A stretch of DNA of 64,000 bases from assembly GCA_022779465.1 (NCBI GenBank), contig JALFTB010000018.1:30913-94912 (forward strand). The letters run 5' to 3'. Positions 6,956 to 16,260 of the stretch are shown piece by piece (positions within the stretch are counted from its first letter, which is position 1; every line of letters begins with the position of its first letter). The DNA comes from CAG-533 sp022779465. Lineage in GTDB: Bacteria; Bacillota_I; Bacilli_A; RF39; UBA660. Made by a program: the position numbers and the translations under genes. The notes below the pieces were generated by a model. That model was not told the DNA's origin, did no database searches, and worked only from the letters and a program-made list of their open reading frames with translations.

Positions 6956-8284
6956 ATGGATAATGTTAATGAATTTATTAAATTACTTAATATTAGTGAA
7001 GATGAATATGTAGTTTTAGCCTGTTCATATGGTCCTGATTCAATGTGTTTACTTGATATATTAATTAAAAATGGAATTAATGTTATAGTTGCACATGTAA
7101 ATCATAAATTGAGAGAAGAATCTGATCAAGAATATGTTGATTTAGAAGAGTATTGTCATAAAAATAATATTATATTTGAAGGAAGTATTATTGATAAATA
7201 TCCTAAAGGAAATATTGAAGCATATGGCAGAAGTTTTAGATATAATTTTTTTGAAAGTATTGTAAAAAAGTATAAATCTAAATATTTATTTACTGCTCAT
7301 CATGGTGATGATTTAATTGAAACTATTTTAATGAGAATAGCAAGAGGTGCATCTTTAAGAGGATATGCTGGTTTTAAAAAAATTACAAAGCTAGATAGTT
7401 ATAATTTAGTTAGACCATTAGTATATTTAACTAAAGAAGATATTTTAAATTATGTTGATAAATTAGATATTCCATATGCGATAGATAATACTAATTTAGA
7501 ATTAATTCATACAAGAAATGTTTATAGACATAAAATATTACCTGTTTTAAAAGAAATTAATCCAAAAATTCACATGAAATTCATTAAATTTAGTGATACT
7601 ATTAATGAATGCAATGATTATTTAGAAAATGAAATAGATATACTTTTAGATGAATTATATAAAAATAATCGATTGGATTTAAATGAATTTAATTTATTGC
7701 CTTACTTGTTAAAAAAATATTTATTAAATAGAATATTACTTTCAATATATAACAATAATATTAATAGGATTACTGATGAACATATTAATTTAATATTTAA
7801 TTTAATTGATGGTGATAAAGTAAATGGTAGTATTAATTTACCTTGTAATTATGTTGTTACTAAATATTATAATATTTTGGAATTTAAAGTGCGTGATGAT
7901 GTAAGTGATTATGATTATATTTTAGATGATAAGTTAAATATTAATGAGGGATTAATTACTTTTATAGATGAAACTGATATTAAGAAGAGTAATTATTTGA
8001 TTAGGTTAAGTAGTAATGATATAAAGATGCCTCTTCATGTTAGAAATAGAAGAGTTGGTGATAAGATTACTTTGAAGAAGGTTGGAACTAAAAAAGTTGG
8101 CGAAATTTTAAGTGAAAGTAAGATTCCTAGTGATGTGAGAAAAAGTATGCCAATTGTAACTGATGATAATGGTAAAATTTTATGGATTCCAGGCGTAAAG
8201 AAGAGTAATTTTGATAAACAATATGATGAAGAATATGATATAATAATTAAGTACATTAAAAAGGAGAACGAAGATGAAAAATAA
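6956..8284 (+). CDS. tilS: tRNA(Ile)-lysidine synthase
   Basis: It converts C34 of tRNA-Ile2 to lysidine using ATP and lysine, letting the tRNA read AUA, an essential step in AT-rich genomes. The 442-residue protein has an N-terminal PP-loop domain (about 18-210) with the AHHGDDLIETILMR helix, a mid helical segment and a C-terminal TilS domain (about 340-430). The usual SGGxDS loop reads SYGPDS here (residues 24-29). I use ATG 6956 because the upstream in-frame TTG at 6944 is itself the ribosome site (TTGGAGG). It overlaps ftsH by 11 bases, reproducing the common tilS-ftsH order without hpt between them. Confidence 0.93.
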   Translation: MDNVNEFIKLLNISEDEYVVLACSYGPDSMCLLDILIKNGINVIVAHVNHKLREESDQEYVDLEEYCHKNNIIFEGSIIDKYPKGNIEAYGRSFRYNFFESIVKKYKSKYLFTAHHGDDLIETILMRIARGASLRGYAGFKKITKLDSYNLVRPLVYLTKEDILNYVDKLDIPYAIDNTNLELIHTRNVYRHKILPVLKEINPKIHMKFIKFSDTINECNDYLENEIDILLDELYKNNRLDLNEFNLLPYLLKKYLLNRILLSIYNNNINRITDEHINLIFNLIDGDKVNGSINLPCNYVVTKYYNILEFKVRDDVSDYDYILDDKLNINEGLITFIDETDIKKSNYLIRLSSNDIKMPLHVRNRRVGDKITLKKVGTKKVGEILSESKIPSDVRKSMPIVTDDNGKILWIPGVKKSNFDKQYDEEYDIIIKYIKKENEDEK

Positions 8285-10190
8285 AAATAATTATGCAAAA
8301 CAATCAATGCCATATGTAATTTTATTATTAGTTATTGTTGGCTCATTGGTGTTTTTTAGATTATCTCAATATGAGGTTCATGACTTAAGTTATGATAAAT
8401 TTATGACTGAACTACAAAATGGTGAGGTTAAAAAAATAGAAATAACTCCTAAAAATGGTGCAGGAGTGTATTATATTACTGGTAGTTTAGATGGTTATAA
8501 GTCGACTGAAACTTTTACTGTTAATATTCCTTTAAGTGAAGGTGTATTAGACAAAGTAATGAAATATGTTGATGAAGATAATATTGAAGTTAAAACTAAT
8601 ACTAATCCAGAAAACAATGGTTTATTAACTGTTGTAGTTAATGTTGTTCCAATTGTTTTACTTGGAATAATGGCATTATGGTTATTTTCAAGAATTAATG
8701 GAAGTAATAAAAATAGTATGGATTTTGGTAGAAGTAAAGCTAAACTTAATGAAGAAGCTAAGGCTCATTTTAAAGATGTGGCTGGTTTAGTTGAAGAAAA
8801 AGAAGAAGTTGCTGAATTAATTGACTTCTTAAAGAATCCTAAAAAGTTCCAAAAATTAGGTGCTAGAATTCCTAAAGGTGTTTTGCTTGTAGGGCCTCCA
8901 GGAACTGGTAAAACTTTACTTGCTAAAGCTGTAGCTGGTGAAGCTAATGTACCATTTTATTATATAAGTGGTTCTGATTTTGTAGAATTATTTGTTGGTG
9001 TAGGTGCTTCAAGAGTTCGTGATATGTTTAAACAAGCTAAACAATCTGCACCATGTTTAATATTTATTGATGAAATTGATGCAGTTGGTCGTCAAAGAGG
9101 TACTGGTTTAGGTGGTGGACATGATGAAAGAGAACAAACATTAAACCAATTACTTACTGAAATGGATGGCTTTGGTGCTAATGAGGGTATTATAATTATT
9201 GCTGCAACAAATAGACCTGATGTTTTAGATCCAGCTTTACTTAGACCTGGTAGATTTGATAGACAAGTTACAGTTAGTTTACCTGACCAAAAAGAACGTG
9301 TGGAAATATTAAAGGTTCATGCACGTAATAAGACTTTTACTAAAGATGTTAATTTAGAAAATTTATCTAAGAGAACTCCTGGATTTAGTGGAGCTGATTT
9401 AGAAAATTTACTTAATGAAGCAGCACTACTTGCTGTTAGAAGAAATTTATCTGCTATTGGAATGGCGGAAATTGATGAAGCTACTGACCGTGTATTAATG
9501 GGACCTGCTAAAACTTCTAGAAGATATACAGAAAATGATCGTAAGTTAGTTGCTTATCATGAAGCAGGGCATGCAGTTATTGGCTTAAAACTTGCACATG
9601 CTAATGATGTTCAAAAAGTAACTATTATTCCTAGGGGTGCAGCCGGTGGATATAACATGATGGTTCCTAGTGAAGAAAAGATTTGTTCTACTAAGACTGA
9701 TTTATTAGAAGAAATTACTGGTTTATTAGGTGGTAGATCTGCTGAAGAAATCGTTTTTGGAGAAATTACTACTGGTGCTCATAATGACTTTGAAAAAGCT
9801 ACTAAAATAGCTAGAGCTATGGTAACTGAATATGGTATGAGTGAACTTGGACCTCTACAATTAGAGCAACAAGAAGGTAGTGTATTCTTAGGAAGAGATT
9901 ATAATAAGTCACAACATTTCTCTAATGAAGTAGCGAATGAAATTGATATGGAAATGAGAAAGATTATTAATACTTGTCATGATAATGCTAAAAAGATTAT
10001 TAATGATAATAAGAAATTATTGACTTTAATTGCTGAAGCTTTATTAGAAAAAGAAACATTAACTAAAGAAGAAATTGATTATTTAGTTGAAAATGGAAAA
10101 CTTCCAGAAGAACCAAAAGAAGAAGTCAAGGAAGAAAATCCTAAAAAAGAAACTAAAAAAGTAAATATAAATAAAAAAGATTCTGAATAA
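8274..10190 (+). CDS. ftsH: ATP-dependent zinc metalloprotease FtsH
   Basis: Membrane-anchored AAA protease that degrades misfolded membrane and regulatory proteins. The 638-residue protein has transmembrane helices at about 14-30 and 119-139 with an extracytoplasmic loop between. The AAA domain has Walker A GPPGTGKT (about 206-213), Walker B IFIDEIDAVG and the second-region-of-homology ATNRPDVLDPALLRPGRFD. The zinc site HEAGH lies near 429-433 with a downstream metal ligand in TTGAHNDFEKA. The charged C-terminal tail is rich in Glu and Lys. Its start lies inside tilS, so it is coupled to it. Confidence 0.98.
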   Translation: MKNKNNYAKQSMPYVILLLVIVGSLVFFRLSQYEVHDLSYDKFMTELQNGEVKKIEITPKNGAGVYYITGSLDGYKSTETFTVNIPLSEGVLDKVMKYVDEDNIEVKTNTNPENNGLLTVVVNVVPIVLLGIMALWLFSRINGSNKNSMDFGRSKAKLNEEAKAHFKDVAGLVEEKEEVAELIDFLKNPKKFQKLGARIPKGVLLVGPPGTGKTLLAKAVAGEANVPFYYISGSDFVELFVGVGASRVRDMFKQAKQSAPCLIFIDEIDAVGRQRGTGLGGGHDEREQTLNQLLTEMDGFGANEGIIIIAATNRPDVLDPALLRPGRFDRQVTVSLPDQKERVEILKVHARNKTFTKDVNLENLSKRTPGFSGADLENLLNEAALLAVRRNLSAIGMAEIDEATDRVLMGPAKTSRRYTENDRKLVAYHEAGHAVIGLKLAHANDVQKVTIIPRGAAGGYNMMVPSEEKICSTKTDLLEEITGLLGGRSAEEIVFGEITTGAHNDFEKATKIARAMVTEYGMSELGPLQLEQQEGSVFLGRDYNKSQHFSNEVANEIDMEMRKIINTCHDNAKKIINDNKKLLTLIAEALLEKETLTKEEIDYLVENGKLPEEPKEEVKEENPKKETKKVNINKKDSE

Positions 10191-10200
10191 GAATCTTTTT
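10174..10200. terminator. Bidirectional terminator between ftsH and the convergent small gene
   Basis: AAAAAGATTC/GAATCTTTTT is a 10-bp stem with A and T flanks, symmetrical for both strands. It includes the ftsH stop and touches the end of the minus-strand gene at 10199. Confidence 0.85.
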
Positions 10201-10483
10201 ATTTGCTTTTTAATGAACTGATATTTAATTTGATAAAACCAATACAAGTACCTATTATTAAAATAAATGGAATAGATATTAGTGATGTTGTAATCCAGAA
10301 TTTATTTTCTTCCATATCTATCTGATTATATATATTTTCTCTAACAAAATTCATTACATTGGGATTAAGTAATAATAAAATTACAATGCATATACATAGG
10401 GTTTTAAATAATGATACTAACACTATTTCTTTTCCACTTTTTTCACTTACGTATTCTTTTTTTAGTAAACTATTCTTTTTCAT
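10199..10483 (-). CDS. Small two-pass membrane protein of unknown function
   Basis: A 94-residue protein with a charged N-terminal tail (about 1-20) and two hydrophobic helices at about 22-44 and 65-88. It is convergent with ftsH and shares its terminator. The start is supported by AAGGAGAGG a few bases before the ATG on the minus strand. No family recognised. Confidence 0.7.
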   Translation of the reverse strand: MKKNSLLKKEYVSEKSGKEIVLVSLFKTLCICIVILLLLNPNVMNFVRENIYNQIDMEENKFWITTSLISIPFILIIGTCIGFIKLNISSLKSK

Positions 10484-10615
10484 AAACCTCTCCTTACTAA
10501 GTTTATTATATCATAATTTTGAGTAATGGCTATTTTTATTTTATAATGATTCTTTTTGTGATAAAATTATGTTTGTCTAAATAGTAAATAAGGTAGAATT
10601 GAAAATACTTTTTTT

Positions 10616-10644
10616 TAGACAATTATATTTATATATGATAAAAT
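10616..10644 (+). promoter_or_regulatory. parAB promoter (predicted)
   Basis: TAGACA, 17 bases and TAAAAT, 27 bases before the parA ATG. Confidence 0.5.
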
Positions 10645-10671
10645 ATTTAGTAGTAGAAAGCAGTGGTTAAA

Positions 10672-11460
10672 ATGACAAAAGTAATTTCTTTAGTAAATCA
10701 AAAGGGTGGAGTTGGTAAAACAACAACTAGTATTAATCTAGCTGCTTCTTTAGGTAAATTAGGTAAAAAATCTTTATTAGTAGACTTAGATCCTCAGGGT
10801 AATTGTACTACAGGATTAGGTGTTAATAAGGGTAATATTAAGTATAGTATTTATGATGTTTTAAATGGAACAGTTGAAGCTAAAAAAGCTATTGTTAAAA
10901 CTGGTTTTACTTTATTATCTATTATTCCAGCAACTATTAACTTAGCTGGATTAGATATTGAATTATTAGAAAAAGGTTATCAAAATGCTGCTTTTAAGAA
11001 AAATGAACAATTAAGAAATGCACTTGAACCTATTAAGGATAATTATGACTTTATTATTATAGATTGTCCCCCTTCTTTAGGATTATTAACTACTAATGCT
11101 TTAGTTGCTAGTGATTCTGTTATAATTCCAGTACAATGTGAATTCTTTGCTTTAGAAGGTATTACTCAATTATTAAATACTATAATTATGACTCAAACTA
11201 GATTAAATCCTAATTTAAAGATAGAAGGAGTTTTATTAACTTTATTAGATTCAAGAACTAATCTAGGGTTAGAAGTTGTTGAAGAAGTAAGAAAGTTCTT
11301 TAAGGATAAAGTATTTAATACTATTATTCCTAGATTAATAAGATTAGTAGAAGCACCAAGTCATGGTGAACCTATAAATGAATATGATCCGACAAGTCGT
11401 GCAGCTGAGGCTTATATGAATCTAGCCAAGGAGGTTATAGATAGAGATGGAAACGAATAA
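10672..11460 (+). CDS. parA: Chromosome-partitioning ATPase ParA (Soj)
   Basis: Deviant-Walker ATPase that works with ParB in origin segregation and modulates replication initiation. The 262-residue protein has Walker A KGGVGKTTT at residues 11-19, the A' motif VDLDPQGN near 41 and Walker B FIIIDCPPSLG near 125. The frame opens at a GTG at 10663, but ATG 10672 gives the family's usual MTKVISLVNQKGG start. It overlaps parB by 14 bases. Confidence 0.95.
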   Translation: MTKVISLVNQKGGVGKTTTSINLAASLGKLGKKSLLVDLDPQGNCTTGLGVNKGNIKYSIYDVLNGTVEAKKAIVKTGFTLLSIIPATINLAGLDIELLEKGYQNAAFKKNEQLRNALEPIKDNYDFIIIDCPPSLGLLTTNALVASDSVIIPVQCEFFALEGITQLLNTIIMTQTRLNPNLKIEGVLLTLLDSRTNLGLEVVEEVRKFFKDKVFNTIIPRLIRLVEAPSHGEPINEYDPTSRAAEAYMNLAKEVIDRDGNE

Positions 11461-12343
11461 CAAAAGAAAAGCATTAGGAAAGGGTTTAGAACAATTATTT
11501 AATAGTGAACAATTAAATTTTGAAACTTTTGAACAAGAAATAGTTGATAATACTCCTCATGGAGATATTATGGAAATTCCAATTAGTGAGATTAGAAGTA
11601 ATCCATATCAACCAAGGGTTCATTTTGATCCGCTTGCTTTACAAGAATTAGCTGAATCTATAAAGCAACATGGGGTACTTGAACCAATTATTGTTAAAAA
11701 GAGTATTCATGGTTATGAATTAGTTGCTGGTGAAAGAAGAACTAAAGCTTCTAAGATTGCAGGTAAGGAAACTATTCCTGCTATTGTAAAAGATTTTAGT
11801 GATCAAGAAATGATGGATATTGCTATTTTAGAAAATATTCAAAGAGAAGATTTATCACCAATTGAATTAGCTGAAGGATTTCAAAAGTATATTAATTCTA
11901 CTGGTTTAACTCAAGAAGAAATGGCTGTTAAGTTTGGTAAAAGTAGAAGTTATATTACTAATCTTTTAGGTTTATTAAATTTACCTAAGAGTGTTAGAGA
12001 TAAGATTACTAGTAAAGAGTTAAGTGCTTCTCATGCTAGAGTATTATCTAAGCTAGATGATGAAGAATTAATTAATGCTTTAGCTAATAGAGTAATTAGA
12101 GAAGATTTATCTGTTAGAGAACTAGAAAATTTATGTAGAGAAGAAACGATTGTTAAAAAGAAACCTATTAATAGAACAGTTAAAATTAGACCTTTAAAAT
12201 ATAATGCTTATGAAAATATTTTAAGAGATAAACTAGGATGTAAGGCTCAAGTTATGAAAGATAAGGTTATAATACCTTTTGATAGTGATGGCGATTTAGC
12301 TAGAATATTCGAAGTTTTAAATATAGAATTGGATGAGGAATAA
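11447..12343 (+). CDS. parB: Chromosome-partitioning protein ParB (Spo0J)
   Basis: CTP-dependent DNA clamp that loads at parS. The 298-residue protein has an N-terminal ParB/sulfiredoxin-like CTPase domain (about 35-130) with the NPYQPR box and the VAGERRTKASKIAG box. A central helix-turn-helix follows (LTQEEMAVKFGKSRSYITNL, about 155-175), then a C-terminal dimerisation end. The N-terminal KALGKGLEQLF matches the ParA-stimulating peptide of the family. No parS-like 16-mer is visible in the window. Confidence 0.96.
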   Translation: METNNKRKALGKGLEQLFNSEQLNFETFEQEIVDNTPHGDIMEIPISEIRSNPYQPRVHFDPLALQELAESIKQHGVLEPIIVKKSIHGYELVAGERRTKASKIAGKETIPAIVKDFSDQEMMDIAILENIQREDLSPIELAEGFQKYINSTGLTQEEMAVKFGKSRSYITNLLGLLNLPKSVRDKITSKELSASHARVLSKLDDEELINALANRVIREDLSVRELENLCREETIVKKKPINRTVKIRPLKYNAYENILRDKLGCKAQVMKDKVIIPFDSDGDLARIFEVLNIELDEE

Positions 12344-13161
12344 TGGAGGCTTTAGATAAGATTATTTTGTTTATTAAATCTGTTAAATTTTATGGACCAA
12401 TAATAACTGTTGCTGGCTGTATTATTCTATATAATTTTATTATTGGATTACTTGATAAAGCGGTTATTGTTGGTAAGACTGATTACGATAAGAAAAAGAG
12501 AAGAACTATTATTATTCTTTTTAAAAATATTATTAAATATGTAATGCTTATTTTAGGTTTATTAATTATTTTAAATATTTATGGGGTTGATACTACTTCA
12601 ATTATTGCTGGTTTAGGTGTTGTAGGAGTTGTTATTGGTTTAGCACTTCAAGATGCTTTAAAAGATATAATTGGTGGTATTAATATCATTATGGATAATT
12701 ATTATGTTGTAGGTGATTTAGTAACTTTTAATAGTTTTACTGGTACTGTTTCTGAGTTTGGTTTAAAAAGTACAAAAATTATTAATGCCAATGGGGAAAC
12801 TTTAATTGTAGCTAATCGTAATATTGATAAGATTATTAATTTAAGTCAAAAGAAGGTTACTATGTATTTACAAATACCTACGGCTTATGAATGTAATGAA
12901 AAAGATGTGGAAAAGGTGTTAGTTGGAGCGCTTGATAAAGTTAAAAAACTTGATGATGTTGTTCCTTCTGAATGTAAATATTTAGGGATTGATCAATTGG
13001 CTGATTCAAGTGTTAATTATTTAATTCAAGTTAAATGTAGTCAAGGAAAACAATTTGCTGTGAAAAGAGCAGTACTTGGTATTGTTAAAGAAGCTTATGA
13101 TAATAATGATATTAAGATTCCTTATAATCAATTAGAGGTGCATAATGGAAAAGATATATAA
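12343..13161 (+). CDS. MscS-family mechanosensitive ion channel
   Basis: Small-conductance mechanosensitive channel protecting against hypo-osmotic shock. The 272-residue protein has three membrane helices (about 15-38, 60-82, 87-115). The pore helix has the Gly/Ala packing of the family (IIAGLGVVGVVIGLALQDAL). A cytoplasmic beta domain follows (DLVTFNSFTGTVSEFGLKST) and then an alpha/beta C-terminus. Its start overlaps the parB stop, so it is in the par operon, a common Firmicutes arrangement. Confidence 0.93.
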   Translation: MEALDKIILFIKSVKFYGPIITVAGCIILYNFIIGLLDKAVIVGKTDYDKKKRRTIIILFKNIIKYVMLILGLLIILNIYGVDTTSIIAGLGVVGVVIGLALQDALKDIIGGINIIMDNYYVVGDLVTFNSFTGTVSEFGLKSTKIINANGETLIVANRNIDKIINLSQKKVTMYLQIPTAYECNEKDVEKVLVGALDKVKKLDDVVPSECKYLGIDQLADSSVNYLIQVKCSQGKQFAVKRAVLGIVKEAYDNNDIKIPYNQLEVHNGKDI

Positions 13162-13336
13162 TTTAGGAACTAAAGTTGTTATGAAGAAACCTCATGCATG
13201 TGGAACTAATGAATGGGTAATTACTAGGGTTGGCGTTGATATTAAACTTAAATGTATTAATTGTAATAGAGAAATTATGATGGATAGATTAGAGTTTGAA
13301 AAAAAATTAAGGAGAATTATTAATGAAAAGGATTAG
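13145..13336 (+). CDS. DUF951 family small Cys-containing protein
   Basis: A 63-residue protein matching the DUF951 pattern. The strand MKKPHACGTNEWVITR is followed by a CINC knuckle and a basic C-terminal helix. A Cys near 20 and the two Cys near 40 could bind a metal. It overlaps both the MscS-like gene before and the AbgT-like gene after it, so it is translationally coupled. DUF951 is usually found beside parB/mscS; its role is unknown. Confidence 0.85.
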   Translation: MEKIYNLGTKVVMKKPHACGTNEWVITRVGVDIKLKCINCNREIMMDRLEFEKKLRRIINEKD

Positions 13337-14855
13337 AAGAGTAAGAGAAAAAATTGTATTACATCCTATAATGACTTTTTGTATTTTAATTTTACTGACT
13401 ATTATAACTAGTGGTATTTTAACTTTATTTAATGTTAGTGCTTCTTATAATACTATTTCAACTAATGGTTCTTATGTTAGACAATTTGTTTTTGTTGAGA
13501 ATTTATTTAGTTTAAGTGGATTAAAATATATTTTTAGTAATGCAGTTTCTAATTTTGCTTCTTTTACACCGTTATCTATGCTTATTATTATTTTAATAGG
13601 TTTTGGAATAATGGATAAGAGTGGTTTTTTAGATTCTTTATTTTATATATTAACTAAAAATGCTAATAAAAGAGTTGTAACATTTATATTATCTTTAATA
13701 TGTGTTTTAGCTTCTATTGTTGGTGATTTAAGTTATATTGTATTAATTCCAACAGCTGCTTTATTATTTAAATATGGTAAGAGACATCCAAAAGCGGGTA
13801 TTATTTGTGCTTTTGCTTCAATGTCATGTGGTATTGGAATTAATATATTTATGAATAGTATTGATTCTAGTTTGTTATCATATACAACGTTAGCTGCTAG
13901 CATTTTTACAAGTAATTATAGTATAAGTGTATTTGCTTATGTATTAATTATGTTAATTGCTGCTGTTGTAGCTGCGTTAATTGTATCTGATGTAACTGAA
14001 AGAATAATTGTTCCTAGATTAGGACATTATGAATTAATGGATGAGAAAGAAGATTATTTAACTAAAAGAGAAAAAAGAGGTTTAATTCTTTCTTTAGGAG
14101 CAGGTATTATATATTTATTAATATTTATATATAATATTATTCCTAATGCACCTTTAGGTGGTAATCTATTAGATTATAGTCAAACTTTATATATAGATAA
14201 GTTATTTGGTTATAATTCTTTCTTTAATCAAGGATTTGTATTTGTTGTTACATTGTTATTCTTTATATTAGGTTTAACTTATGGATTTGGATCTAAGAAC
14301 TTTAAGAGTGGTAAAGAAGTTTGGGAATCTTTAAGTTATTCTTTAGATAAAATTGGTAAAGTATTAGTATTAATATTCTTTGCTTCTTCATTTATCTTTA
14401 TATTTAAGAAGTCTAATATAGGTACTTTAGTTACTGCTAGTTTAGCTAGTGTTATTAGTGCAAGTGAATTTACTGGCCTACCTTTAATTTTATTATTGTT
14501 TATAGTTAGTGCTTTATCAACATTAGTTTTGCCAAGTAGTATAAGTAAGTGGGCTATATTAAGTGCATCTGCTGTTCCAGTATTTATGAATGCAGGATTA
14601 TCTCCTGAATTTGCTACTGTTATTTTTAGAGCTGGTGAATGTTGTAGTTATGCATTAACTCCAGTAATGGCATATTTTGTAATTTATATTGCATTTATGG
14701 AATTGTATAGTACTGATGATCAAGAGGGTTTATTTGGTAATATTAAATATTTAATGCCATATAGTGGATTTATAACTATTATGTGGATAGTAATTCTTTT
14801 AGCTTTCTATTTAATTGCTTTACCTCTTGGTGTTGGGGCATATCCGGGATTATGA
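13323..14855 (+). CDS. AbgT-family transporter
   Basis: A 510-residue membrane protein of the AbgT family (p-aminobenzoyl-glutamate uptake or antimetabolite/sulfonamide efflux in characterised members). It has about 10-12 hydrophobic helices, the re-entrant signature LPSSISKWAILSASAVPVFM near 400 and the G-E-C-C-S-Y-A-L-T-P-V-M-A-Y-F stretch near 440 that parallels the family's GDSxxNxxTPxxxY motif. The preceding gene overlaps its start and its own TGA overlaps the next ATG (ATGA). The true substrate is not determined. Confidence 0.88.
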   Translation: MKRIRRVREKIVLHPIMTFCILILLTIITSGILTLFNVSASYNTISTNGSYVRQFVFVENLFSLSGLKYIFSNAVSNFASFTPLSMLIIILIGFGIMDKSGFLDSLFYILTKNANKRVVTFILSLICVLASIVGDLSYIVLIPTAALLFKYGKRHPKAGIICAFASMSCGIGINIFMNSIDSSLLSYTTLAASIFTSNYSISVFAYVLIMLIAAVVAALIVSDVTERIIVPRLGHYELMDEKEDYLTKREKRGLILSLGAGIIYLLIFIYNIIPNAPLGGNLLDYSQTLYIDKLFGYNSFFNQGFVFVVTLLFFILGLTYGFGSKNFKSGKEVWESLSYSLDKIGKVLVLIFFASSFIFIFKKSNIGTLVTASLASVISASEFTGLPLILLLFIVSALSTLVLPSSISKWAILSASAVPVFMNAGLSPEFATVIFRAGECCSYALTPVMAYFVIYIAFMELYSTDDQEGLFGNIKYLMPYSGFITIMWIVILLAFYLIALPLGVGAYPGL

Positions 14856-15496
14856 TAGTTAAAGGTTATTTATTTACATATTTATATTTAATTTTGTTAT
14901 TATTAATAACAGATATTTTACATAAAAAATTTAATGTTTCAGAAATGATTACAAGAAAGATTATACATATATGTGTGTCTTTTTGTTGGATTTTTTTATA
15001 TGTTTATTTTAAGAATACAATACATATAATAATTCCGCCTATAACGTTTATTATTGTTAATTATATTTCTTATAAGAAGAACTTGTTTAAAGGGATGGAA
15101 AATGATGATAATTCGATAGGAACGGTATTATATCCTGTTAGTGTTCTTATTATGTGTATTGTTACTTATTTTGAACCAAAATTTTATTTACCTTTTGGAA
15201 TAGGATTATTTATAATGGCTTTTGGTGATGGATTGGCTCCATTAGTTGCTAAGAAAATTAAAAGTAAAGAGTTAATAAATGATAAAACTATTTCTGGGTC
15301 ATTAACTGTGTTTGTAGTGTCAATACTTGTTATGTTAACATTTGATTTAGTATTTGATATTAGTTTTAAATTATATCAATATGTAATTGTTGCAATTATA
15401 AGTACATTACTTGAATTAATTGGAACTAAGGGGTTAGATAATTTATATATACCTTTAGGAGTATCTATTGTTGTATATTTAATGGGAGTGTTGTAG
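14852..15496 (+). CDS. SEC59/dolichol-phytol kinase-like membrane protein
   Basis: A 214-residue membrane protein of the polyprenol kinase/phosphatidate cytidylyltransferase-like group (COG0170; eukaryotic SEC59, plant VTE5), predicted to phosphorylate a long-chain isoprenoid alcohol. Evidence is the RKIIHI segment near residue 33, the conserved FGDGLAPLVAKK cytosolic motif near 130 and the KTISGSLTVF stretch after it, with six to seven membrane helices. I use ATG 14852, which overlaps the AbgT stop (ATGA); an upstream alternative start near 14783 would lie inside the AbgT gene. It ends one base before the DUF92 gene. Confidence 0.8.
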   Translation: MIVKGYLFTYLYLILLLLITDILHKKFNVSEMITRKIIHICVSFCWIFLYVYFKNTIHIIIPPITFIIVNYISYKKNLFKGMENDDNSIGTVLYPVSVLIMCIVTYFEPKFYLPFGIGLFIMAFGDGLAPLVAKKIKSKELINDKTISGSLTVFVVSILVMLTFDLVFDISFKLYQYVIVAIISTLLELIGTKGLDNLYIPLGVSIVVYLMGVL

Positions 15497-16237
15497 ATGT
15501 ATTTAGCTGTATTGTTACCGTCTATTTTTGCTTTATATGCTTTATATAAAAAGAAGCTTACAAACCTAGCTGTGTTATGTGCATGGGTAATGGGTGTAGT
15601 GATAGCTTATTGTGGTGGCTTATTTCCGTTTTTTGCTTTAGCATTAACTTTTGTATTAACTTTGTTAAGTGATAAGTTAAAAAAGGGTGAAAAAGATGAA
15701 AAAAGAAATGCCTACCAAATGATAAGTAATATTTTAACTTCTTTTGTTGCTATAGTATTATTTTATGTTACTAAACAAGATGTTTTTTATGTAACATATT
15801 ATGCCGTTATTGGAACTAGTTTAGCAGATACCTTAGCATCTTCTTTAGGTAGTTTATCTACAAAGAAACCTGTTAATCCTTTAAATTTTAAAAAAATGAA
15901 AAAAGGAGAAAGTGGAGCTATTAGTTTTTTAGGAATAAATGCTTCAATTTTAGGTGGTATTATTGTAGGACTTGTTTATTATTATGTTTCTTATAATGTT
16001 AAGATGTATTTATTTATTATACTTATGGCATTTGTTGGAACATATATTGATAGTATTTTAGGAGCTTTTTTCCAAGCTAAATATGAATGTAAAGTTTGCT
16101 ATGAACAAGTTGAGGTAGATATACATTGTAAAAAGAATACTAAGCTTATAAAAGGTTATAAATGGATGACGAATGATACGGTTAATCTACTAAATAATAT
16201 AAGTGTGTTTATAATTAGTTATTTAATATTAAAATAA
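15497..16237 (+). CDS. DUF92/TMEM19 family membrane protein (VTE6-like)
   Basis: A 246-residue protein of the DUF92 family, whose plant member VTE6 and a cyanobacterial homologue phosphorylate phytyl phosphate. Features are about six membrane helices, the SDKLKKGEKDEKRNAYQ loop, the catalytic-looking GTSLADTLASSLGSLS near 110 and the G-E-S-G-A-I-S turn near 135. It sits directly after the SEC59-like gene with no spacer. The two would form a consecutive alcohol-to-diphosphate pathway if the plant functions hold; that is inference. Confidence 0.82.
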   Translation: MYLAVLLPSIFALYALYKKKLTNLAVLCAWVMGVVIAYCGGLFPFFALALTFVLTLLSDKLKKGEKDEKRNAYQMISNILTSFVAIVLFYVTKQDVFYVTYYAVIGTSLADTLASSLGSLSTKKPVNPLNFKKMKKGESGAISFLGINASILGGIIVGLVYYYVSYNVKMYLFIILMAFVGTYIDSILGAFFQAKYECKVCYEQVEVDIHCKKNTKLIKGYKWMTNDTVNLLNNISVFIISYLILK

Positions 16238-16260
16238 AAAACTACGAAATGTAGTTTTTT
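16236..16260. terminator. Bidirectional terminator
   Basis: AAAAAACTAC/GTAGTTTTTT, a 10-bp stem with a 5-base loop, between the DUF92 gene and the convergent HTH gene. Confidence 0.85.

Noticed and set aside
8274..8284. hpt gene between tilS and ftsH
   Set aside because: The two genes overlap, so there is no room for hpt; it may lie elsewhere.
10672..12343. parS site near parAB
   Set aside because: No match to the 16-base parS palindrome was seen in the window by eye.
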